Shown here: positions 21,565 to 28,153 of the stretch, in pieces
Position numbering within the stretch: the first letter of the stretch is position 1
Layout of the letters: every line of letters begins with the position of its first letter
NCBI GenBank assembly: GCA_041686915.1
Contig: JAWLDB010000015.1
Location: 1-28,153 of the forward strand
DNA length: 28,153 nucleotides
Source: JAWLDB01 sp041686915
Lineage (GTDB): Bacteria; Bacillota; UBA994; UBA5500
Reading direction: 5' to 3'
Made by a program: the position numbers and the translations under genes
The notes under the pieces: generated by a model
The model's database searches: none
The model's input: the letters and a program-made list of their open reading frames with translations, nothing else
What the model was told of the DNA's origin: nothing

Positions 21565-22806
21565 TCAATCGGCTGCCTGTGGCTGATCCTGTGGATCCCT
21601 GACCGCGTTCAACTTAGCATAGGCTGGGTGGAACTGCGCTAGCAACCCAACGACGGCTAGTAGCAAACCGCCGGCTGCCAGTACCAGGTCACTACCAAAG
21701 CGCGCCGCCAGCACCCCCGACAGGCTCACACCGACAACACCTGCCACCCTCACGAGCGAACCGAAAACACTCATCACCCGTCCCCTTAGTTCGCTTGTCG
21801 TAGACTCTACCATCAACAAGTGCACAGGCAGGCTGGTAGGTCCATCAGCGGCGCCCAGCATGAACGCCCAGACGTAAACAGTCAGGAGTGAGGGCCGGAA
21901 GAAGTAAACGGTTGTTACCAAGCCCATCACTGTCAGCGAGCGGAAAATGAGAGTTCCTTTACGCACGGACTGGCCGTATGCACCTACAAGTAGGGTGGAA
22001 ATGAGCACTCCAGCAAACATGCAGCTCTCCATAACGCCAAACTGCCGAGGGGAGGCCTGAAGGCCATTGCGTACGTAGTCTACCAGCAGCACATTCAGAC
22101 CCCCAAACACGACCAGTACCAGGCAGAACGAGGCTATCACAAACTTCAATACCTGACTATCCCATATCACCTGCATGCCGGCAGATAGATCATGCCTGAA
22201 GCTGCTATTCCTTTGCTTTGATCCGGATGTCCGACAAACGGAGCCCATCATAAACATGCAGGCTGCCGAAGCGAGGAAAGTAGCGGAGTCAAACCAAAAA
22301 GCCACACCAGTGCCAAGCATACCAACTAGCATACCCCCCAAGGCCGGCCCGGCTAGAGAGACGACATACATGGTACTCTCAGTCAAACTGCTCGCTGCCA
22401 GAAAGTGCTCTTTGCCTACCACGTCCGGCACTAGAGACATCCGGGCGGGCGTAAAAAACGTGCTTAGAACGGAAAGCAGTGCGGCGAAGATGATCATTGT
22501 GGCCATGTTGTTACTCCAGATAAACAAGAGCACAACCATCGCTCTCAGCAGATCTGAGACCAACATTACCTTCCGCCTGTCCCAACGGTCTATAAATACT
22601 CCGGCGATCGGGCCGAGCAGGATTACAGGCAACGACTGCGAGACCAGTACAATGGTCAGCGCCACCGGAGAGCTGCTGACCTCTGTAACCAATATCAGTA
22701 GCGCTATCCGGAAAACCGCATCTCCCAGATTGGAGATTGCTTGGCCCACCCAAAGCAACATAAATTGTCTGTTCCGCAACAAGGGACGAAATGCCGCCAA
22801 ACGCAC
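21565..22806 (-). CDS. MFS efflux transporter (MFS_3 group), first gene of an operon with the HTH-M29-like regulator
   Basis: This 413-residue protein begins with GTG behind GGGAG and has about 12 membrane segments. FMLLWVGQAISNLGDAVFRIAL and the motif A loop GVFIDRWDRRKVML place it with macrolide- and enterobactin-type exporters. The next gene in the same direction (47 bases on) encodes a probable HTH sensor-regulator, and a nitroreductase follows. The three probably form one transcription unit with the promoter at 22851-22880. The substrate is unknown. It is a distant paralog of the exporters at 1371-2603 and 23347-24609. Confidence 0.9.
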   Translation of the reverse strand: MRLAAFRPLLRNRQFMLLWVGQAISNLGDAVFRIALLILVTEVSSSPVALTIVLVSQSLPVILLGPIAGVFIDRWDRRKVMLVSDLLRAMVVLLFIWSNNMATMIIFAALLSVLSTFFTPARMSLVPDVVGKEHFLAASSLTESTMYVVSLAGPALGGMLVGMLGTGVAFWFDSATFLASAACMFMMGSVCRTSGSKQRNSSFRHDLSAGMQVIWDSQVLKFVIASFCLVLVVFGGLNVLLVDYVRNGLQASPRQFGVMESCMFAGVLISTLLVGAYGQSVRKGTLIFRSLTVMGLVTTVYFFRPSLLTVYVWAFMLGAADGPTSLPVHLLMVESTTSELRGRVMSVFGSLVRVAGVVGVSLSGVLAARFGSDLVLAAGGLLLAVVGLLAQFHPAYAKLNAVRDPQDQPQAAD

Positions 22807-22834
22807 TCAAACCATCTCCCATGCCAAAATTTAT

Positions 22835-22880
22835 TTTGACGTTTGACCACATTCTAGTACATACTGGTTGTCCCTGGCAA
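22835..22880 (-). promoter_or_regulatory. Promoter of the MFS/HTH-M29/nitroreductase operon
   Basis: On the minus strand TTGCCA (22880-22875) and TAGAAT (22856-22851) are 18 bases apart. Just downstream, GTCAAA is repeated (22847-22842 and 22840-22835, seven bases apart), a possible regulator contact. Confidence 0.55.
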
Positions 22881-23018
22881 GAGAAACGCCAAAATATTTT
22901 TTGAGGCGGATCCAAGAAAAGAACAGGTGAAACTGTTGAGCTAACGAAACGTAATAATTAGCAGCATATACTGTAAGGAACCTGCATGGAAAGTTGAACC
23001 AAGGAGAGGTGATTGTTA

Positions 23019-23201
23019 ATGGGTTGTCTGCTATGGACCATATTGCTAGTACTCTGCTGGCCTTTGGCCCTGCTTTTTGTCGTGCTTTACCCCTTTGTGT
23101 GGGTGTTATTGTTGCCTTTCCGCTTCCTGGGTGTAGCTGTTGACAGTGTACTGGAACTGATGCGCTGGGTAATTACGTTGCCCGCGCGCCTGATAAGATA
23201 A
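23019..23201 (+). CDS. Small hydrophobic membrane protein
   Basis: The ATG at 23019 is eight bases after AGGAGAGGT (23002-23010); a TTG at 23013 is too close to the ribosome site. The 60-residue product is nearly all membrane: LLWTILLVLCWPLALLFVVLYPFVWVLLLPF, then a short amphipathic end with LPARLIR. It probably spans the membrane twice with a positively charged cytosolic tail. I recognise no named family. The coding evidence is the ribosome site, the clean hydrophobic content and a terminator at 23317. It stands alone, divergent from the MFS operon. Confidence 0.7.
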   Translation: MGCLLWTILLVLCWPLALLFVVLYPFVWVLLLPFRFLGVAVDSVLELMRWVITLPARLIR

Positions 23202-23316
23202 AGTGACTAAGCGATAAGCGAGAGTTAGCAGCCAGATTTGACTAGCCAGGCTAGCTGTCGATCTGCATCAACAGGTCGAGGCACCGACCTTCTAGATGCA
23301 TACCAAGCCAAAATAC

Positions 23317-23340
23317 AAGGGCTGCCAGTGGCAGCCCTTT
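23317..23340. terminator. Bidirectional terminator after the small membrane protein and the third MFS gene
   Basis: AAGGGCTGCC (23317-23326) pairs perfectly with GGCAGCCCTT (23330-23339) around a three-base loop, followed by a T. Confidence 0.75.
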
Positions 23341-23346
23341 AGCACA

Positions 23347-24609
23347 TTATGTACCCGTTTCTGCTTCGGCAGCCGGTTCAGTAATTGCACCCCGCTTGCG
23401 CTCCATCCACCAGAGTCCAACGGTAGCCAATAACCCTGTACCCCCACAGGCCAGAAAGCCCCCAAAAGCTCCGTATGCACCCGTCATAGTACCTGCAAAT
23501 ATGTTTCCTATGGGACTCGATCCCCCGTTCAGAAGCGAGTATAGACTCATCACCCTGCCTCTTAAATGGTCGGGCGTATTTACCTGCAAGCTTGAGTTGG
23601 CTGTGGCCCCATAGGTAATGTTTGCCCAGCCGATAAAGAACAGCAAAAGACAAGCTGTCCAATACGTTCCGGGAAATGCAGCCGCTACCTCAAGCACAGT
23701 CAAAGCCAGCGCGCCACCGTATAACACGGATCGCAGAGGGCCACGGTGCGAAAACCAGGCTAAACTCATAGCGCCAAGTAAAGCTCCTGCTCCCATAAAG
23801 GACATTAGTACTCCGTAGCCGGAAGCTGATAGCTGCAAAGCATCCTTGGCCAAAACTGGCACCAGAATGCTTAGATTGCGAGCGGTAACGCCAAGCAACC
23901 CCACTAGTACTAGAGTGTCACGAATGAGCGGGGTCTGACGGGCATAGCGCAGGCCTTCCAGAATATCCTGGCGGAAGTTTCGTTCTTTGCGGGCCGGGTT
24001 CTTGCCTTCCACCTTCATCAGCGACAAGGCTCCCACTACAAACATGTAACTCAGCCCATTCAGCAGGAAGGCCATGGCAGGCCCGAAAAGGTCCATTGAG
24101 AAGCCACCGATGGCGGGTCCAATGATGCGAGCCGCATTGAAGATAGCGGAGTTCAGTGCTATTGCGTTCATCAGATCGTCTTTACCGACCATCTCTACGA
24201 TAAACGACTGACGCGTGGGTTGGTCAAAAGCGGTACAAATGCCCTGCAGGGTTGCTAACACCAGTATGTGCCAATATTGCACTCGACCTGTGTATACAAG
24301 CGCTGAAAGGATAAACGCCTGGATACCTAAGGCAAACTGCATCCAAAGCACTAACTTACGTTTGGAGACACGATCGGCAACTACCCCCGCCACCAGACTG
24401 AGCAGCAGTACAGGTACAAACTGCATGGCTCCAACCAGCCCCAGCAAGAAGGGCGAATCCGTTATCATCAGAACCAGCCAGGCCTGGCTGGCTCTTTGGA
24501 TCCAGGTGCCAATCAGCGACACACACTGCCCTGACCAAAACAACCGGAAGTTCTTATGCTTCAAGGCAGCTAGCGGTCTCCCCGACCCACCTGTCGCCTT
24601 AATGGCCAT
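23347..24609 (-). CDS. MFS efflux transporter (EntS-like)
   Basis: This 420-residue protein has ~12 membrane segments. NFRLFWSGQCVSLIGTWIQRASQAWLVLMIT and GVVADRVSKRKLVL (motif A), together with FDQPTRQSFIVEMVGKDDLMNAIALNSAIFNAARIIGPAIGG, are typical of the enterobactin-exporter-like branch of MFS_3. It should export a small molecule using the proton gradient. AGGAGTGATTGC precedes the ATG. It follows a nitroreductase gene in the same direction, but a hairpin between them (24638-24662) suggests partial uncoupling. The substrate is unknown. Confidence 0.9.
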   Translation of the reverse strand: MAIKATGGSGRPLAALKHKNFRLFWSGQCVSLIGTWIQRASQAWLVLMITDSPFLLGLVGAMQFVPVLLLSLVAGVVADRVSKRKLVLWMQFALGIQAFILSALVYTGRVQYWHILVLATLQGICTAFDQPTRQSFIVEMVGKDDLMNAIALNSAIFNAARIIGPAIGGFSMDLFGPAMAFLLNGLSYMFVVGALSLMKVEGKNPARKERNFRQDILEGLRYARQTPLIRDTLVLVGLLGVTARNLSILVPVLAKDALQLSASGYGVLMSFMGAGALLGAMSLAWFSHRGPLRSVLYGGALALTVLEVAAAFPGTYWTACLLLFFIGWANITYGATANSSLQVNTPDHLRGRVMSLYSLLNGGSSPIGNIFAGTMTGAYGAFGGFLACGGTGLLATVGLWWMERKRGAITEPAAEAETGT

Positions 24610-24637
24610 GCAATCACTCCTTTCGGTTGGGATGAAA

Positions 24638-24662
24638 GAGCCGGGCCTCTAGAGCCCGGCTC
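24638..24662 (-). terminator. Hairpin between nitroreductase and MFS genes
   Basis: GAGCCGGGC (24638-24646) pairs perfectly with GCCCGGCTC (24654-24662) around seven bases. On the minus strand it is followed only by CTTTCATC, so termination may be partial. Confidence 0.6.
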
Positions 24663-24668
24663 GACATA

Positions 24669-25163
24669 TCAGCGATAGCGGTTATAGCTGAATAGTTCTT
24701 CTTCCGGAAGCTTCTCTTTGTGGCTGGCCTCATCGGCTGGATAACCGATGGCCATCATACTGGCAATTTTGGCGTCGCCCGGTATGCCAAGCAATCGGGA
24801 AGCAACCTCAGCATCGTAAACTCCTAGCCAACAGGTGCCTAATCCATGATTGACAGCCATCATTTCCATCTGGCTAAGAGAAATTACAACGTCATAGACA
24901 GAGCCCATGCTTTCTTTATTGGTCGCCACACCAACAACTAGTACTCCAGTGTCTTTAACGAAGTCCTGCATCTTGGCTTCCTGTTGTAACTGCGCCTTCA
25001 ACTGGTCATCAGTTACCAACACAAAGCGCCTGGCTTGTTTGTTGCGTGAAGTGGCCGCTATTCTGCCAGCCTGCTGAATCTGGTGTAAGATAGTTTCTGG
25101 TATTGCTTGCTGCTTGAATGACCTGACACTACGCCTTTGCTGCATAATCTCTAATAAGTCCAT
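24669..25163 (-). CDS. Nitroreductase family protein
   Basis: This 164-residue protein opens MQQRRSVRSFKQQAIPETILHQIQQAGRIAATSRNKQARRFV and contains MMAVNHGLGTCWLGVYDAEVASRLLGIPGDAKIASMMAIGYPADE. This is the standard short nitroreductase with an FMN site in the RRSVR and GLGTCWLG segments. Its N-terminus is noticeably similar to the nitroreductase half of the fusion at 14027-15262 (RRSVRSFKRDPIPEHILHQIMESAR), so the two are close relatives. The substrate is unknown. The gene starts from ATG behind a GGGGG ribosome site. Confidence 0.9.
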   Translation of the reverse strand: MDLLEIMQQRRSVRSFKQQAIPETILHQIQQAGRIAATSRNKQARRFVLVTDDQLKAQLQQEAKMQDFVKDTGVLVVGVATNKESMGSVYDVVISLSQMEMMAVNHGLGTCWLGVYDAEVASRLLGIPGDAKIASMMAIGYPADEASHKEKLPEEELFSYNRYR

Positions 25164-25227
25164 ATGTTCGCCCCCTTCAAACTATCGCCAGTAGTATTGG
25201 TACCCGCGATCTGCAGGTTTTAGCAGT

Positions 25228-26274
25228 CTAGTTGGACACAATCTCGAGAATACCTGCCGCTATAGCGCCCAAGTTGTATCCAACGTAATTGGACAGAAGC
25301 ACCACCAAGTGTCGCCCAGCCATCTCACGTAGGATCAAACTATGGTACCCCGGGTGTCCTCCTTCATGTCTGGCCATCAGGCGGGCTTGTTCTGGATGTC
25401 CGGTGCTAAAGCTGGCCGGGTTGGCCAAGAAGTCCTTAACCTCGGAGGTCGCTGCCGTTGCAACTCCCCAACCATAGCCATAGTTGCCTTTGCCAGGCGT
25501 AAAGACAAGCTTTGTGCTTTCTTCAGAGATGAGCTTGTGTTGGTAAAATGACTGGTCCCATATGAACAGATCCCTAACTGTTGAGTACATGGCGCCTGCC
25601 GCATAGATTACCGACGAATCTATAAACGGAGCTTTTGTATGACTAGTAGTTGTCGGGATATAGCCATCTGCCCTCTTTTGCAGTAAATCGTCAGGTTGGT
25701 AGTAGCCGGTATCATGCATCCCTAGTGGCTTAAGGATTAAATCATCCAGCGCCTGAGCATAAGATTTGCCGGTGACCGCCTCAATCACTGCGCCGAGCAA
25801 ATAGTAGCCTGAATTACTATACTCGTAGGCTGTCCCGGGCTCAAACCGCAGATCACCACTACAATACTGCTCAATGAACTCTCTGGACGTGAAGCTCTTG
25901 CGCAGAGCAGTTTCCATGAAGCCTGGTAAGTCGGTGTAGTTTGGAATACCGGATGTATGGGTCAGCAAGTGATGTATCGTGACCCGCTCGCCTGTATCCC
26001 GGCAATACCAGGGCAGATGGCTGCTCAGATGACTCTCCAGCCCCACCATCCCTTGCTCCTGCAGGATCATTATTAGCATCGAGGTGAACTGTTTGGTTAG
26101 GGATGCTATGATGAACTTTGTATCAGCCGTGTTCTGAACTCCCCATTCCAGGTTGGCAAGGCCATAACCTGCTTCCAGCACGACCTGACCGGAACGGGAT
26201 ACTAAGACCGTCCCTTGGAAATCGTGCTCTGTCAGCACCTTTTGAATACGTGACTCCATCTGTTCCTGATACAT
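25228..26274 (-). CDS. Serine beta-lactamase-like hydrolase (class C / S12 family)
   Basis: This 348-residue protein has the penicillin-recognising active site. Ser58-Leu-Thr-Lys61 (IASLTKQFTSM) holds the nucleophile and general base, Tyr152-Ser-Asn154 (YEYSNSGYYLLG) the second motif, and HEGGHPG (303-309) takes the place of the KTG box. Such proteins include D-aminopeptidases, esterases and DD-peptidases as well as true beta-lactamases. The HxG-type third motif favours an esterase or peptidase over antibiotic cleavage. No signal peptide is visible, so it may be cytosolic, which would be unusual for a wall enzyme. AGGAG precedes the ATG. Confidence 0.9.
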   Translation of the reverse strand: MYQEQMESRIQKVLTEHDFQGTVLVSRSGQVVLEAGYGLANLEWGVQNTADTKFIIASLTKQFTSMLIMILQEQGMVGLESHLSSHLPWYCRDTGERVTIHHLLTHTSGIPNYTDLPGFMETALRKSFTSREFIEQYCSGDLRFEPGTAYEYSNSGYYLLGAVIEAVTGKSYAQALDDLILKPLGMHDTGYYQPDDLLQKRADGYIPTTTSHTKAPFIDSSVIYAAGAMYSTVRDLFIWDQSFYQHKLISEESTKLVFTPGKGNYGYGWGVATAATSEVKDFLANPASFSTGHPEQARLMARHEGGHPGYHSLILREMAGRHLVVLLSNYVGYNLGAIAAGILEIVSN

Positions 26275-26632
26275 GTCTACACTCCTTCCGGCAGAATACT
26301 TCTCGCCCTAAAGATCTAGTTACTAAGAAGCTATTTGCCATCCACTGGCAGAATCCTCTTTAACCCGAACCATACTTCCTTAGAGCAAACCGCCCGCCTT
26401 ACACAACCTATACCAGTCAGCCAAGTCGCTTAATAAGTCACCGCTTGATTGTTGCAGACCGCGCCATGCAACCAGTTTCTCCATCCTCATACCTCGGGAA
26501 TCAGTTGGTCAATACTGGAAGCATGGCTCTTTCTCTGTTGGTGAAAGGAGCGGGCAGGAAGAATTCTTCGATACGCTGAATAAATCACTAAAGATAACGC
26601 TGCATGTGAATTACGACTGGGAGGGTGAACTA
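26275..26632. other. Intergenic gap between divergent hydrolase and amidase genes
   Basis: No convincing gene was found. The stretch contains a 12-base palindrome GAAGAATTCTTC at 26558-26569 and probably the promoters of both divergent genes, but no clear -35/-10 pair stood out. Confidence 0.4.
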
Positions 26633-28102
26633 GTGGAAAGAAAGAGTTTTGACTGCCTGGCGCTGGAGGAAGCGTCGATTGACCAGTTGCAGGGGGCAAT
26701 GGCAGAGGGTAGGCTAACTGCAAAACAACTGGTGCTAATGTATCTGGAGCGCATCGCCCGCTACGACAAAGCGGGCCCATGCCTTAACTCGATACTGGAG
26801 ATTAACCCAGATGCAATTCATGTCGCCGGAGCCTTAGACCGGGAACGGGAGCGCAGTGGACCAAGAGGCCCCTTGCACGGCATCCCCGTGTTGGTGAAAG
26901 ACAATATTGATACGGCAGACAAGATGCACACCAGTGCTGGGTCTATGGCTCTAGCCAACTCCTATGCCTCTGAGGACTCCTTTGTTGCCTCTCAGCTCCG
27001 GAAGGCGGGTGCAATCATTCTGGGAAAGGCAAACATGACCGAATGGGCCAACTTCATGACTCATAACATGCCAAACGGTTTCAGTTCTCGCGGAGGCCAG
27101 GTACTTAACCCCTACGGCCCAGGCAAGTTCGACGTTGGCGGGTCCAGCTCCGGGTCCGGCTCGGCGGTTGCTGCAAACCTGGTAGCTGCCGCTATCGGTA
27201 CTGAGACCTCCGGCTCCATCTTGAGCCCAGCCAGCTCCAACTCTCTGGTAGGCATCAAACCGACCGTCGGGTTGGTCAGCCGATACGGCATCATCCCAAT
27301 CGCCCATAGTCAGGACACGGCTGGACCAATGGCGCGTACTGTTAGGGATGCTGCCCTGGTTCTAGGAGCTATTGTCGGGTGCGATGAGCGCGACCCGGTG
27401 ACCGCAACGAGCCTTGGTAGATACCATACGGATTATACTCGGTTCCTGAATAGAGATGGACTGAGGGGTGCCCGTATTGGGATTCCGCGTCCGATCTACT
27501 ACGAGCGCCTAGACGAAGAACGACTGCAGATTATGAATAGAGCCATCGCTGCGCTACAGGATGCCGGAGCAGTCATAGTTGACCCGGTTACCTTCCCTGC
27601 TGCTAAAGAGAAGTTTGATTCAACCGTGCTCGTCTATGAGTTCAAACCTAATCTAAACGCATATCTGCAGAGGCTCTCCTCACAAGTTCCAGTGCACTCC
27701 CTTGCGGAAGTAATTGAGTTCAATAACTCGCATGCTGAGCTAGCTCTGAAACACGGTCAGACGTTGCTGACAGCTTCTGAAGAGAAATCCGGTACCCTGA
27801 CTGAGCCTGAATACATTAGCGCTCGTCTGCGGGACCTAAGACTCTGTCAGGGCCAAGGCATCGATTTTGCACTTAAGGAGTATGAGCTGGATGCGTTGCT
27901 CTTCCCCGCCAACTGGGGTGCAGGAGTAGCCGCCAGGGCTGGATACCCATCCATCACGGTCCCAGGAGGATATACAGCTGAAGGCCGACCCTTGGGAATC
28001 ACGTTCACCGCTAGCGCCTACAGCGAACCGACTCTGATCAGGCTAGGGTACGCGTACGAACAGGCGACAGGAAACCGCCGCCCGCCCAAGCTAGAGAACT
28101 AG
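26633..28102 (+). CDS. Amidase signature family protein
   Basis: The start is set at GTG 26633 because GGGAGGG (26619-26625) lies seven bases upstream; the GTG at 26606 has no ribosome site. The 489-residue product carries the amidase signature: Lys89 in PVLVKDNID, the cis-Ser in VGGSSSGSGSAVAAN, and the nucleophile Ser195 in GTETSGSILSPAS, followed by GIKPTVGLVSRYGIIP. It should hydrolyse an amide to acid and ammonia. GatB or GatC genes are not next to it, and length and tail (PSITVPGGYTAEGRPLGITFTASAY) fit stand-alone amidases rather than the tRNA amidotransferase subunit. No signal peptide was seen. Confidence 0.92.
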   Translation: MERKSFDCLALEEASIDQLQGAMAEGRLTAKQLVLMYLERIARYDKAGPCLNSILEINPDAIHVAGALDRERERSGPRGPLHGIPVLVKDNIDTADKMHTSAGSMALANSYASEDSFVASQLRKAGAIILGKANMTEWANFMTHNMPNGFSSRGGQVLNPYGPGKFDVGGSSSGSGSAVAANLVAAAIGTETSGSILSPASSNSLVGIKPTVGLVSRYGIIPIAHSQDTAGPMARTVRDAALVLGAIVGCDERDPVTATSLGRYHTDYTRFLNRDGLRGARIGIPRPIYYERLDEERLQIMNRAIAALQDAGAVIVDPVTFPAAKEKFDSTVLVYEFKPNLNAYLQRLSSQVPVHSLAEVIEFNNSHAELALKHGQTLLTASEEKSGTLTEPEYISARLRDLRLCQGQGIDFALKEYELDALLFPANWGAGVAARAGYPSITVPGGYTAEGRPLGITFTASAYSEPTLIRLGYAYEQATGNRRPPKLEN

Positions 28103-28109
28103 CACGATT

Positions 28110-28141
28110 AAGGCCTCCCGCTCTACGCAGGAGGCCTTTTT
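28110..28141 (+). terminator. Intrinsic terminator after the amidase gene
   Basis: AAGGCCTCC (28110-28118) pairs with GGAGGCCTT (28130-28138) around an 11-base loop, followed by TTT. Confidence 0.85.
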
Positions 28142-28153
28142 GATGGTTTCCTA

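Overview
This window looks like a chromosomal stretch of a Clostridia-type Firmicute of moderate G+C (low-to-mid 50s % by eye). The reasons are strong GGAGG-type ribosome sites paired with ATG, GTG and TTG starts, many hairpin-plus-T-run terminators, a clostripain-family protease, an ABC ATPase-like/LytTR regulator, and the mix of small redox proteins. I cannot name the species. There are no rRNA or tRNA genes, no CRISPR array and no intact transposase. Coding density is high except for repeat-rich gaps at about 2604-2967, 5862-6110, 13367-14026 and 26275-26632.

Layout. (1) 1-4.0 kb: the 3' part of an M14 zinc carboxypeptidase, a leftward MFS exporter, and an aldo/keto reductase with a C-terminal two-cluster ferredoxin domain. 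(2) 4.0-9.9 kb: an ABC-2 exporter pair (ATPase and permease) preceded by two pairs of short direct repeats. Next comes a leftward segment with a Cys-rich small protein and a clostripain lipoprotein. After that lie a 130-base decayed copy of the permease 3' end with its terminator, and a regulator joining a catalytically dead ABC ATPase domain to a LytTR DNA-binding domain. The simplest reading is a once-duplicated exporter locus that was invaded by, or deleted next to, the protease segment. (3) 9.9-13.4 kb: an S9 oligopeptidase, then a small operon with an XRE regulator and two related DUF2178-like membrane proteins. (4) 13.4-15.3 kb: a repeat-rich gap with a good sigma-A promoter, a roughly 200-base highly structured transcript and a terminator, followed by a nitroreductase-GNAT fusion gene.

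(5) 15.3-19.6 kb: leftward genes for an exported protein of unknown function, a D-threonine aldolase/D-serine dehydratase-like PLP enzyme and an FMN-binding lipoprotein. Divergent from these is a tightly overlapped operon of flavodoxin, TetR regulator and FMN-binding protein, with a textbook promoter and a near-perfect operator. (6) 19.6-25.2 kb: leftward nitroreductase, an HTH-M29 peptidase-like fusion and an MFS exporter, then a tiny rightward membrane protein, a third MFS exporter and a third nitroreductase. (7) 25.2-28.1 kb: a leftward serine beta-lactamase-like hydrolase and a rightward amidase.

Themes. Peptide and amide breakdown (M14, S9, clostripain, amidase, PLP enzyme), flavin redox chemistry (three nitroreductases, a flavodoxin, two candidate flavinylated proteins) and efflux (three MFS proteins and an ABC pair) recur through the window. 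Two proteins appear to be regulators made by joining a DNA-binding domain to an enzyme fold that has lost its catalytic residues.
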